A stretch of 64,000 bases of DNA from Streptacidiphilus sp041262525 (GTDB lineage Bacteria; Actinomycetota; Actinomycetes; Streptomycetales; Streptomycetaceae), in NCBI RefSeq assembly GCF_041262525.1, contig NZ_JBGCCK010000002.1, positions 186,001 to 250,000 of the forward strand, read 5' to 3'. Below, one piece after another: positions 1 through 7,927 of the stretch. Position numbers and translations under genes: made by a program. The notes below the pieces were generated by a model, which searched no databases, was not told where the DNA came from, and worked only from the letters and a program-made list of their open reading frames with translations. Within the stretch, counting starts at the first letter, position 1. Each line of letters begins with the position of its first letter.

Positions 1-127
1 CGAGACCGTCATCGGCTCCGCGCTGAAGAACCTCTTCGCCGACGCCGCCAGCGGCAAGCCCGTCACGAACCAGTCCGTCGCCGCCCAGCTCGACCAGGCC
101 CAGCAGCAGCTCCTGGCCGGCGGCTGA
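1..127 (+). CDS. ABC sugar transporter substrate-binding protein, C-terminal end (partial)
   Basis: Only the last 41 codons are inside the window, read in the frame starting at base 2 and ending in TGA at 125-127. The tail (ending QLDQAQQQLLAGG) is the amphipathic C-terminal helix style of family 1 sugar-binding lipoproteins. The identification rests mainly on context: two MalF/MalG-type permeases and a GH1 beta-glucosidase follow on the same strand, the order of the cebE-cebF-cebG-bglC cluster known for cellobiose uptake in Streptomyces. The substrate cannot be judged from this fragment. No terminator hairpin is obvious in the 98 nt before the next gene, so co-transcription is likely. Confidence 0.6.
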   Translation, partial: ETVIGSALKNLFADAASGKPVTNQSVAAQLDQAQQQLLAGG

Positions 128-225
128 CCGGCAGGCGGCCGACCCGCACACTGAACGGATCTGGAACTGCACCGATTCGACTGCACGGTCTAGAACAGCA
201 GCACCACGGAAGGACCCCACGACCG

Positions 226-1218
226 ATGCCCGCCGCCATCGACACCGCCCGCAGCAGGGCGTCCGCGCCGCGCCCCGAGCCCCCCAGCGCCTCCTCCCCG
301 CGCTCCTGGGCCCGGATCCGCCGAGCCGGCCTGCCCTACCTGCTGCTGCTGCCCGCCGTCCTCTTCGAGCTGCTGGTGCACGTGGTGCCGATGCTGGTGG
401 GCATCTTCATGAGCTTCAAGCACCTCACCGAGTTCTTCATCCGCAACTGGAGCGCCGCGCCCGGCGCCGGCTTCGACAACTACCGCTTCGCGCTGGACTT
501 CAACAGCGCGGTGGGCCGCAACCTGCTGCACTCCTTCGAAATCACCTGCGGCTTCACGGTGCTGACGGTCGGCGTCTCCTGGCTGCTCGGCACCGGCGCG
601 GCGCTGCTGATGCAGGACCCGTTCCGCGGCCGCGGCCTGCTCCGCACCTACTTCCTTGTCCCCTACGCCCTGCCCGCTTACACCGCCGCGATCACCTGGG
701 AGTTCATGTTCCAGCGCGACTCCGGCCTGGTGAACCAGCTGCTGGTGCACGACCTGCACCTGTTCAAGACCGCGCCGTTCTGGCTGCTCGGCGGCAACAG
801 CTTCTGGGCGCTGGTCGTCACCGCCGTCTGGCGGACCTGGCCCTTCGCCTTCCTGGTCGTCACCGCGGGGCTGCAGAACATCCCCGGCGATCTGTACGAG
901 GCGGCCGCCATCGACGGCGCGGGCACCTGGCGGCGGATCCGCTCGATCACGCTGCCGCAGCTGCGTCCGGTCAACCAGGTGCTGGTGCTGGTGCTGTTCC
1001 TGTGGAACTTCAACGACTTCAACACGCCTTTCACGCTCTTCGGCAACGTCCCGCCGCCGCAGGCGAACCTGATCTCGGTACAGATCTACGACACCTCCTT
1101 CCAGAACTGGAACTTCGGCTCGGGATCGGCCATGTCCGTCCTGCTCCTCCTCTTCCTGCTGCTGGTCACCGCCGTCTACCTGCTCGTCACCAACCGGAGG
1201 AGGAAGGCCGTTGACTAG
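226..1218 (+). CDS. ABC sugar transporter permease, MalF/CebF type
   Basis: 330 aa integral membrane protein of the binding-protein-dependent sugar permease family. After a polar N-terminus of about 35 residues come six predicted membrane segments, and the cytoplasmic EAA loop is visible as EAAAIDGAGTWRRIRS, the contact to the ATPase. It pairs with the downstream MalG-type permease, whose TTG start overlaps this gene's end by 8 nt. Together with the preceding binding protein and following GH1 enzyme this suggests uptake of a beta-glucoside such as cellobiose. No ATPase gene is present here; in Streptomyces such importers usually share the MsiK ATPase encoded elsewhere (known, not seen). Start chosen at ATG 226 preceded by GGAAGGA. 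Confidence 0.9.
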   Translation: MPAAIDTARSRASAPRPEPPSASSPRSWARIRRAGLPYLLLLPAVLFELLVHVVPMLVGIFMSFKHLTEFFIRNWSAAPGAGFDNYRFALDFNSAVGRNLLHSFEITCGFTVLTVGVSWLLGTGAALLMQDPFRGRGLLRTYFLVPYALPAYTAAITWEFMFQRDSGLVNQLLVHDLHLFKTAPFWLLGGNSFWALVVTAVWRTWPFAFLVVTAGLQNIPGDLYEAAAIDGAGTWRRIRSITLPQLRPVNQVLVLVLFLWNFNDFNTPFTLFGNVPPPQANLISVQIYDTSFQNWNFGSGSAMSVLLLLFLLLVTAVYLLVTNRRRKAVD

Positions 1219-2104
1219 CACACGCACCGGGCGCACCCCTCGCACCAGTCGCCCCCGGTCCCCGATGGCTCCGCCGCCCGCGTTCGTGTGGACCCGACGG
1301 ATCGGCCTCACCCTGCTCGGGATCTTCACCTTCCTGCCGCTCTACGTCATGGTCAGCAGCTCGCTGAAGCCGCTCCAGGACGTGCAGGCTGCCTTCGCGT
1401 GGCTGCCCACGCGGCTGACCTTCCGTCCCTACGTGGACATCTGGAGCACCGTCCCGCTGGGCCACTACTTCGTGAACAGCCTGGTGGTCGCCTCCTGCTC
1501 CACCGCCATCTCGGTGGTCCTGGCGATCCTGGCCGCCTACGCGGTCAGCCGCTACCGCTTCCGCGGCCGGCAGCTGTTCAGCGTCACGGTGCTGTCGACG
1601 CAGATGTTCCCCGGCATCCTCTTCCTGCTGCCGCTCTTCCTGATCTACGTGAACATCGGCGCCGCCACCGGGATCCAGCTGTCCGGCTCGCAGCTCGGGC
1701 TGGTCATCACCTACCTCACCTTCACCCTGCCGTTCTCGATCTGGATGCTGGTCGGCTACTTCGACTCGATCCCGCGCGAGCTGGACGAGGCGGCGAAGGT
1801 CGACGGCAACGGCCCGATCGGCGCGCTGGTCCGCGTGATCGTGCCGGCGGCGGTGCCCGGGATCGTCACGGTCGCGGTCTACTCCTTCATGACCGCCTGG
1901 GGCGAGGTGCTCTTCGCCTCGGTGATGACCGACGACTCCACCCGCACGCTGGCCGTCGGGCTGCGCAACTACGCGTCGCAGAACGACGTGTACTGGAACC
2001 AGATCATGGCGGCTTCCCTGGTGGTGAGCGTGCCGGTGGTCGTGGCCTTCCTGCTGCTCCAGCGCTACCTCGTGGCCGGCCTGACCGCCGGCTCGGTCAA
2101 GTAG
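1211..2104 (+). CDS. ABC sugar transporter permease, MalG/CebG type
   Basis: 297 aa inner-membrane permease with the MalG-type layout: an N-terminal segment (LTLLGIFTFLPLYVMVSS), a periplasmic stretch, then further helices. The EAA motif reads DEAAKVDGNGPIGALVRVIV. The TTG start at 1211 overlaps the end of the preceding permease gene, implying translational coupling; a later in-frame ATG at 1265 is an alternative that would lose only charged residues. It forms the heterodimeric channel with the preceding product. Followed after 105 nt, which contain a short tandem repeat, by the GH1 gene. Confidence 0.9.
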   Translation: MTSTRTGRTPRTSRPRSPMAPPPAFVWTRRIGLTLLGIFTFLPLYVMVSSSLKPLQDVQAAFAWLPTRLTFRPYVDIWSTVPLGHYFVNSLVVASCSTAISVVLAILAAYAVSRYRFRGRQLFSVTVLSTQMFPGILFLLPLFLIYVNIGAATGIQLSGSQLGLVITYLTFTLPFSIWMLVGYFDSIPRELDEAAKVDGNGPIGALVRVIVPAAVPGIVTVAVYSFMTAWGEVLFASVMTDDSTRTLAVGLRNYASQNDVYWNQIMAASLVVSVPVVVAFLLLQRYLVAGLTAGSVK

Positions 2105-2134
2105 CGGCCCCCTTCACCTCGTACCGCCTTTCAC

Positions 2135-2189
2135 CCCGCACTGCCCTTCGCCCCGCACTGCCCTTCACATGCACTGCCCTTCACCCCGC
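2135..2189 (+). repeat. Short tandem repeat between permease and beta-glucosidase genes
   Basis: The 12-mer GCACTGCCCTTC occurs three times, at 2138-2149, 2155-2166 and 2171-2182 (period 17 then 16), with CCCC-type flanks. It lies in the 105-nt intergenic stretch. It does not form a strong hairpin and could be replication slippage or a spacer affecting the level of the downstream gene. Confidence 0.75.
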
Positions 2190-2209
2190 ACCGTGAGCTG
2201 AGGAGACCC

Positions 2210-3592
2210 ATGCCTGCGCCCGACCCCTCCGTGTTCGACACCTCCGTGTTCGGGCCTGACTTCCGCTGGGGGTCGGCCACGTCCGCCTACCAGATCGAGG
2301 GAGCCGTCGCCGAGGACGGCCGGTCCCCCTCCATCTGGGACACCTTCTGCCAGGTGCCCGGCGCGATCGACAACGGCGACACCGGCGCGGAGGCCTGCGA
2401 CAGCTACCACCGCTGGCCCGAGGACGTCGCCCTGATGCGCACCCTCGGCCTGGACAGCTACCGCTTCTCCATCGCCTGGCCGCGCGTCATGCCCGACGGC
2501 ACCGGCACGGTCAACCGGGCCGGTCTCGACTACTACGACCGCCTGGTCGACGCCCTGCTCGAAGCCGGGATCCGGCCCAACGCCACGCTCTACCACTGGG
2601 ACCTGCCGCAGGCCCTGCAGGACCGGGGCGGCTGGCCGGCCCGCGCGACCGCCCGCGCCTTCGCGGACTACGCCTCCGTCGTCGCCGCCCGCCTCGGCGA
2701 CCGGGTCGCCGACTGGGCCACGCTGAACGAACCGCTGTGCAGCGCCTGGATCGGCCATCTCGAGGGCAAGATGGCCCCGGGCGTCACCGACCTCACCGCG
2801 GCCGTCCGCGCCTCCTTCCACCTGCACCTGGGCCACGGCCTGGCCGCGCAGGCCCTCCGCGCCGCCTCCCCGGGTCCGACCAGGATCGGCATCACCAACA
2901 ACCTGAGCACCTGCGAGCCCGCCTCCGACAGCGAGGCCGACCACGCGGCCACCCGGCGCGCCGACGGACACATCAACCGCTGGTGGCTCGACCCGATCTT
3001 CGGCCGCGGCTACCCGCAGGACATGCTCGACCACTACGGCGTCGAACTCCCGGCCCTGGACGGCGATCTGGCGACCATCGCGCAGCCGCTGGACTGGCTG
3101 GGCGTCAACTACTACTTCCGCCAGATCATCGCCGACGACCCCGGCGCCGCGGCACCGGGCTTCCGTCAGGTGCCGGGCCCCGGCCCACGGACGGCCATGG
3201 ACTGGGAGGTGCACGCCGCGGGGCTGGAGGAACTGCTGCTCCGGGTGACCAAGGAGTACGGCGCGCAGAGCCTCATGGTCACCGAGAACGGCTCGGCCTA
3301 CCGGGACGTCCTCACCGCCGACGGGCAGGTCCTCGACCCCGAGCGCACCGCCTACCTCGAACAGCACCTCGCCGCCTGCGCCCGCGCGATCAAGGCCGGC
3401 GCGCCGCTGACGGCGTACTACGCCTGGTCGCTGCTGGACAACTTCGAGTGGGCCTACGGTTACGACAAGCGCTTCGGCCTCGTCCACGTCGACTACCCGA
3501 CCCAGCGCCGCACCATCAAGTCCAGCGGCCACCGCTACGCCGACATCATCCGCACCCACCGCACCCGCTCCACGCCCCCGGCCGCGGCCTGA
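2210..3592 (+). CDS. GH1 family beta-glucosidase (BglC-like)
   Basis: 460 aa, the usual length of bacterial family GH1 enzymes, with no signal peptide, so cytosolic. The N-terminal family signature is visible (FRWGSATSAYQIEGA). The acid/base glutamate lies in ATLNEP (about residue 173) and the nucleophile in VTENGSAY (about residue 362). These residues define a retaining beta-glycosidase that hydrolyses imported cellobiose or other beta-glucosides to glucose. ATG at 2210 follows GAGGAGACCC. It is last in the transporter operon, matching the ceb arrangement, in which the intracellular glucosidase completes uptake. No CebR gene and no consensus CebR box (TGGGAGCGCTCCCA, from memory) was seen in the part of the cluster visible here. 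Confidence 0.93.
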   Translation: MPAPDPSVFDTSVFGPDFRWGSATSAYQIEGAVAEDGRSPSIWDTFCQVPGAIDNGDTGAEACDSYHRWPEDVALMRTLGLDSYRFSIAWPRVMPDGTGTVNRAGLDYYDRLVDALLEAGIRPNATLYHWDLPQALQDRGGWPARATARAFADYASVVAARLGDRVADWATLNEPLCSAWIGHLEGKMAPGVTDLTAAVRASFHLHLGHGLAAQALRAASPGPTRIGITNNLSTCEPASDSEADHAATRRADGHINRWWLDPIFGRGYPQDMLDHYGVELPALDGDLATIAQPLDWLGVNYYFRQIIADDPGAAAPGFRQVPGPGPRTAMDWEVHAAGLEELLLRVTKEYGAQSLMVTENGSAYRDVLTADGQVLDPERTAYLEQHLAACARAIKAGAPLTAYYAWSLLDNFEWAYGYDKRFGLVHVDYPTQRRTIKSSGHRYADIIRTHRTRSTPPAAA

Positions 3593-3635
3593 GACGTGAG
3601 GCGTGAGGCGTGAGGCCTAGCGCTGCTGCACGGCA

Positions 3636-4133
3636 CTAGACCGGGGTCACCCCGGCCGGGCCCTTGGGGAGCGGGAAGACGAAGTGCCGTGGCATGCCCG
3701 TCGGCCGGGCACCCGGGTAGTCGAGGGTCAGCCGGGTGAACCGCACCGACCCGGCATGGCCGGACCAGGACACCGGCCGGTCCAACGTGACCTCGACCGG
3801 GAAGCGGTGGAAGTGTCCGGCCGCGCAGTAGGGCACGCAGTCGTTGGCCACGTCGGTGCCCGAGGCGCGGGCGGCGCTCCCGTTCCACTGCGTCCAGTGC
3901 AGGGAGACGAGGTAGTTGTTCCCGTCTCCGCAGGCGACCACGTACGTGCCGGGGCGCGTCTGCGGGTGGCCGACGCAGTCGAGCAGGATCGGCGTCCGCA
4001 CGGCCTGCTGCGCACCGGTGCTCTGCCCGCCCGGGGCGGGCGCGCCGGAAGTGCTGGATGTGGAGGACGCCGCCGCAGGGACCAGGGACCCACCGCAGGC
4101 CAGGAGTGCTGCTGCCAGTTTCATCAGTGCCAT
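3636..4133 (-). CDS. Putative secreted lipoprotein of unknown function
   Basis: 165 aa. The N-terminus MALMKLAAALLACGGS is a short signal peptide ending in a possible lipobox LLAC, followed by a Ser/Thr/Ala/Gly-rich linker. The mature part contains four cysteines (in LDCVG, VACGDG, NDCVPYCAAG), which could form disulfides outside the cell. I chose ATG 4133 over the upstream in-frame start because GGGGAG lies 8 nt before it. No family is recognised. It points towards the GH1 gene on the other strand, with only 43 nt between the stops. Confidence 0.65.
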   Translation of the reverse strand: MALMKLAAALLACGGSLVPAAASSTSSTSGAPAPGGQSTGAQQAVRTPILLDCVGHPQTRPGTYVVACGDGNNYLVSLHWTQWNGSAARASGTDVANDCVPYCAAGHFHRFPVEVTLDRPVSWSGHAGSVRFTRLTLDYPGARPTGMPRHFVFPLPKGPAGVTPV

Positions 4134-4269
4134 CGCGCGCTCTCCCCTGGTGCTCTTCCTGGGTACCCCTACGCTACGACGCCCCGGCGCTGCCCGCCCA
4201 CCGCGCCACGCCACCACCTCGCCTCGCCGAGCGCGCCTCCCGACGCGCCGCGCGGACGAGCTGCGCAGC

Positions 4270-4690
4270 ACAGCCGCCCCGGGGCCCACTCTCGGCGAGG
4301 CCGCCGACGACTTCCTCGCCCGCGCCGAGCTGGACGCCTCCAGCCGTCGCTCCTACACGCAGACCCTGCGACAGCTGCGCCTGAGCCTCGGGGAGACCAG
4401 GCCGCTCGACGACCTCGCCACCGCCCTTGCCCGTCGGACAGGGCACTGATCGGCGACCGCCGGCGCGGACCCCTCTGCCTCACCGACCGCCGCCCCGGCC
4501 CGGCCCGCACCCCGGCCGACCCCGCCGACCTGTGCCCGGACACCGGACGCCGCCGACTCTCCTACGAGCGTGCCGAGTACCTCTTCAAGCAGTCGACCAA
4601 GGACCTCGACCCCACCGGCGAGGGCTGGACCCTGCGCCGGCTCAAGCCCAGCTCCCCCGTCAGGGCCAGATCCGCTCGGCGTAGTCGATG
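4270..4690 (+). pseudogene. Degraded tyrosine recombinase (phage/ICE integrase) remnant
   Basis: Two fragments in different frames match the two ends of actinobacterial tyrosine integrases. One frame (about 4288-4440) reads TLGEAADDFLARAELDASS, typical of the SAM-like core-binding domain. The other (about 4443-4670) reads GPLCLTDRRPGPARTPADP and then SYERAEYLFKQSTKDLD, resembling the catalytic-domain segment just before the HxLRH motif; the expected H-x-L-R-H box appears only as the corrupted WTLRRLKPS. The middle, including the first catalytic Arg, is deleted and the reading frame is broken. No intact recombinase or excisionase is nearby. Confidence 0.6.
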
Positions 4691-5733
4691 AAGTTCCCGC
4701 CCATGATCTTGGCTATCCGCTGCTCCGTGAAGCCGCGCCGCTCCAACAGCCGGATCAGCTCGCGGAACTGGTCGACGCCACGCAGGTCGATGACGAAGGG
4801 GAGGGTGTCCGCCCGCTCGCCCGCCGCCCCGACGCCCGCCCGCGCCCGCTCGGCGACGTGCTCCGCCAACCGGGCGCGATAGGCGTCGAGATCGTCGATG
4901 GCGGTGACCGGCCCGTCCGTGCCGATGCCGACCGCGTCCTCACCGCAGACGTCCACCGCGTGGACGATGTGCTCGACCACGTCGGCCGCACGAGCGTGTC
5001 CGGAGAGGGTGAGGAAGGGCATGAAGTAGATGCCCACGAAGCCGCCGCGCTCGGCGACCAGGCGCAGCTCCTCGTCGGTCTTGTTGCGGGGCAGGTCGGC
5101 CAGGGCCCGGCAGCCGGTGTGGTTGATCGAGACCGGCTGCCGCGAGATCCGCGCGGCCTCCAGGCAGGTGCGCTCGCCGCTGTGGGAGAGGTCGACCATG
5201 AGCCGGTGCTCGTTCAGCGCGGCCACGACCTCCCGCCCGAAGCCGCTCAGCCCGCGGTTCTCCGGCGCCATCGACCCGTCGCCCAGGTGGTTGGCCTGGT
5301 TGTACGTCAACTGCACAACCCGCACTCCGCGCTCGGCGAAGAGGCCCACCCGCTCGCCGATCCGCGCCGGATCCTCACCCACGGCCACGCCGTTCTGGAA
5401 GCCGTAGATCACCCCCACTCGCCCCTCGTCATGCGCGCGGCGGATGTCGGACGCGGCCAATACCTTGACCAGTTCGTCCGGCTGCGCCGCGATGATGCCG
5501 TCCCAGACGTCCAGCTCGCGCAAGGTGTGCTCGTAGGGCGGCAGATCGCCCAGCGTGTAGCCCAGCGTGATGTTGACGGCCGTCAGCCCGGACGCTTTGG
5601 CCTCGGCGAGCGCGCGGGCGTCGATGACCAGCTCCTCGCCGGTCTGCTGGAGTTGCCCTGCCGCCTCGGTCTCGGCGTTGGGATTCTCCAGGCCGCCGAG
5701 CGCGTTGACGATCGGGTAGCTGAGCGTGCTCAC
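4660..5733 (-). CDS. M19 (membrane dipeptidase/renal dipeptidase) family protein with altered metal site
   Basis: 357 aa. Family features in order: LMVDLSHSGERT with the first His ligand, SINHTGCRALADLPRNKTDEE with the second His and the conserved RN..D, and VGIGTDG with the late Asp. The GTG start at 5733 overlaps the stop of the upstream amidohydrolase gene (GTGA), so the two are translationally coupled. M19 enzymes hydrolyse dipeptides with a binuclear zinc site. Two usual elements are not seen: the N-terminal H-x-D (the protein starts STLSYPIVNALGGLENPN) and the bridging Glu (YGFQNG where family members have an EG motif). It may be a divergent subfamily with one metal or another substrate. 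Its 3' end overlaps the integrase remnant on the opposite strand. Confidence 0.8.
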   Translation of the reverse strand: MSTLSYPIVNALGGLENPNAETEAAGQLQQTGEELVIDARALAEAKASGLTAVNITLGYTLGDLPPYEHTLRELDVWDGIIAAQPDELVKVLAASDIRRAHDEGRVGVIYGFQNGVAVGEDPARIGERVGLFAERGVRVVQLTYNQANHLGDGSMAPENRGLSGFGREVVAALNEHRLMVDLSHSGERTCLEAARISRQPVSINHTGCRALADLPRNKTDEELRLVAERGGFVGIYFMPFLTLSGHARAADVVEHIVHAVDVCGEDAVGIGTDGPVTAIDDLDAYRARLAEHVAERARAGVGAAGERADTLPFVIDLRGVDQFRELIRLLERRGFTEQRIAKIMGGNFIDYAERIWP

Positions 5734-7058
5734 GCGGACGCCTCTCCGTTCAGGTGCTCTGAGTGATCGGCGCGGTACTCGACCCGGTGCTCGGCCCGGT
5801 ACTCCGCGCGGTCGTACCGCTTGCCTCGCTTGACGACGAAGCGCAGGCTGCGCAGTTGCCGGATGTCCCGCGTCGGATCCTCCGCCAGGACGAGGAAGTT
5901 GGCCAGCTTCCCTGCCTCGATCGTGCCCATCCGCGCCTCGGCGCCCATGCTCACCGCGCCGGCGTACGTCGCGCTGCGCAGCGCCTGCTCCGGGGTGAGC
6001 CCGCAGCGCTCGACCAGGTACTCGAGCTCCTCGAAGAGCGGCGGCCAGGGCTGCTCCGGATCCGGATCGCAGTCCGTGCCCGCGGACACCGTCACCCCGG
6101 CCCGGAACGCCTGCGCGGTCAGCGCGGCCGACAGACCGTCGTTGGCCACGGCCCGCTCGCGAGTTTCGTGGTCCTCGACTCCTGCCCCGTCCCCTGCCTC
6201 GCGTGCGATGCGCGCCCACAGGCTCGCCGTCGCGTCCAGGACCGTGCCCCGGCGGCGCATCTCCTCGAAGAGCTCCGCGAGGCAGGCGTCGTCCCCGGCC
6301 GCGAAGCGGGCGTAGTCGATCGGGGGCTTCTGCTGGTACGTCGTCAGCGGCTGCTGTGCCGCCTCGTGCACGAGCAGCTGTACGTGGGAGACCGAGTCGA
6401 CGCCGGACGCGACGACCTCGCCGGGCGTCGCGGGGAAGACCGCGCCGTGCGCCCAGACCGCGATGCCCTGCCGGTGCGCCTCGGCGGTGATCGCGGCCAC
6501 GAGCCCGCCGGGAAGGTTGGCGTAGATCTTGATCGCCGTCGCAGACGTGCCGCGCGCCATGGCGACGGCGAGCGGCAGATCCGTCTCCTCCGTGATCGCC
6601 TGCATCCACGGCACGGCCCCCGGCGTCGCGCCTTGGGAGACCTGCCAGGTGCGCGGGTCCTCGAAGAAGCTGGGGCCCGCCATCAGCGCGGCGTAGTGGA
6701 TGTCGGGCGCCGCGATCTCGCCGACCAGCGCAGCGCGCGCCAGATCCGCCACCTGACGCAGGTCGTCTGCCATGTCCCTGGTCGCGGTGACCCCGCCGTA
6801 CAGGTCGCGCCGGAGCGTCGCCTCGGCGAGGGCCCGGTCGGGCGGGGTGGCGATGTGCTGGTGCGAGTCGATCAGCCCGGGCACGACGAAGGCGCCGCCG
6901 AGCTCGACCACCTCGGCGTCCACCGGGACGTCAGCGTCGGCGTCGGCGTCCGCAGCGACCAGCCGGATCTTGTGCTCGTCGACAACGATCGTCACCCCCG
7001 CGCGGACCGGCGCTCCCGTGCCGTCCAGCAGCGTTGCTCCGCGATACGCGACCACCAT
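5730..7058 (-). CDS. Amidohydrolase superfamily enzyme (imidazolonepropionase/prolidase-like)
   Basis: 442 aa cytosolic metal-dependent hydrolase. Motifs in order: beta-strand N-terminal domain, H-x-H in DSHQHIATP (about residue 65), the probable carboxylated Lys in ATAIKIYANLPGG, His ligands in AVWAHGAVFP and SVSHVQLLVHE, and the catalytic Asp in SAGTDCDPD. The C-terminal stretch ALRSATYAGAVSMG and GTIEAGKLANFLVL is typical of the family. All metal ligands are present, so it is probably active on a cyclic amide or dipeptide, but the substrate cannot be read from sequence. It is first in a two-gene operon with the M19-like gene and divergent from an IclR regulator. The C-terminus carries an unusual charged tail (YDRAEYRAEHRVEYRADH). 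Confidence 0.85.
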   Translation of the reverse strand: MVVAYRGATLLDGTGAPVRAGVTIVVDEHKIRLVAADADADADVPVDAEVVELGGAFVVPGLIDSHQHIATPPDRALAEATLRRDLYGGVTATRDMADDLRQVADLARAALVGEIAAPDIHYAALMAGPSFFEDPRTWQVSQGATPGAVPWMQAITEETDLPLAVAMARGTSATAIKIYANLPGGLVAAITAEAHRQGIAVWAHGAVFPATPGEVVASGVDSVSHVQLLVHEAAQQPLTTYQQKPPIDYARFAAGDDACLAELFEEMRRRGTVLDATASLWARIAREAGDGAGVEDHETRERAVANDGLSAALTAQAFRAGVTVSAGTDCDPDPEQPWPPLFEELEYLVERCGLTPEQALRSATYAGAVSMGAEARMGTIEAGKLANFLVLAEDPTRDIRQLRSLRFVVKRGKRYDRAEYRAEHRVEYRADHSEHLNGEASA

Positions 7059-7088
7059 GGGACCCCTCCTGCGAGGTGTTACAACAGC

Positions 7089-7104
7089 TGAAACATCTGC
7101 TTCA
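7089..7104. promoter_or_regulatory. Palindromic operator candidate between divergent amidohydrolase and IclR operons
   Basis: The 16-mer TGAAACATCTGCTTCA is an imperfect palindrome (TGAA-CA..TG-TTCA). It sits in the 89-nt intergenic region, with weaker outer arms (GTTACAACA to the left, TGTCTGCAAC to the right) extending the symmetry. IclR-family proteins typically bind such AT-richer palindromes and autoregulate; control of both operons by the adjacent IclR protein is inferred. Confidence 0.6.
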
Positions 7105-7147
7105 ATGTCTGCAACACCCTATCCCAGCCTTCCGACAGGAGGACCCC

Positions 7148-7927
7148 GTGCCCGCATCAGCCACGTCCGCCGTCGACAAGGCTCTGGATCTGATCGAGAC
7201 CGTGGCCGGCTCCGACCGGCCGCTGCGCCTGTCCGAGATCGCCGACCGCCTCGGCATGCACCGCGCGACCGCGTACCGCGTGCTCCTGGACCTGGTCCGG
7301 CGCGGCTGGGTACTGCGCCTGGGCGACCACTACCTCCCCGGCACCGCGATCCTCCGGCTCTCCGGCGCGGCCGCCGCCAACGGGCTGGCCGGCGTCGCCC
7401 GTCCGGTCCTGGAGGCGCTCGCCGCAGAGACGGGCATGATGGTGAACCTGCAGGTCCCGGCCGAGGACCGGTCCCGCGTCGTCGACGTGGTGCGCCCCGC
7501 CCGGCTGGCGATGATCAGCGACCTGCGCGACGAACTGCTCCCCGTCCACCGCTTCGCCGGACCGCTGGCGCTGGTCGCCGCGCTCGCCCCGGAGGCCCGC
7601 GCGCCCTACCTCCGCCCCGCCGAGGCCGACGGCCACCCACTGACCGGCCCCGACGGCCTGCTCGCCGATCTCGACCGGACCGCGAGCAGCGGCTTCGCCG
7701 TCCAGCGCGGACGCAACCAGCAGCTGATCGCCTCGGTCAGCCGCGCCGTCACCACGGCGGCGGGCGCGACCCCGGTCTGCGCCCTGACGGTCGTCGGCCC
7801 GGTCGCGGAGTTCGACGGCGAGGGGCTCACGACGCTGGAGCGGCAGCTGCGCGCCGCGGTCGACCGACTCAGCAGCGACCTCGCGGAACTGACGTCCTCC
7901 CACCACACAGCCCGGGGCCACGCATGA
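7148..7927 (+). CDS. IclR-family transcriptional regulator
   Basis: 259 aa. The N-terminal winged helix (residues about 5-60) reads AVDKALDLIETVAGSDRPLR then SEIADRLGMHRATAYRVLLD, the classic IclR HTH. The rest is the IclR effector-binding domain, with HRFAGPLALVAAL near the middle. GTG at 7148 is preceded by a perfect AGGAGG at 7137-7142, spaced 5 nt, which fixes the start. It overlaps the next gene by 4 nt (ATGA), so regulator and enzyme are one operon, divergent from the amidohydrolase/dipeptidase operon. It probably senses an amino-acid-derived metabolite handled by these enzymes (inference). Confidence 0.92.
   Translation: MPASATSAVDKALDLIETVAGSDRPLRLSEIADRLGMHRATAYRVLLDLVRRGWVLRLGDHYLPGTAILRLSGAAAANGLAGVARPVLEALAAETGMMVNLQVPAEDRSRVVDVVRPARLAMISDLRDELLPVHRFAGPLALVAALAPEARAPYLRPAEADGHPLTGPDGLLADLDRTASSGFAVQRGRNQQLIASVSRAVTTAAGATPVCALTVVGPVAEFDGEGLTTLERQLRAAVDRLSSDLAELTSSHHTARGHA

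Noticed and set aside
127..225. Search for a CebR box in the ceb-like cluster
   Set aside because: No TGGGAGCGCTCCCA-like sequence in the visible part; the promoter is outside the window.
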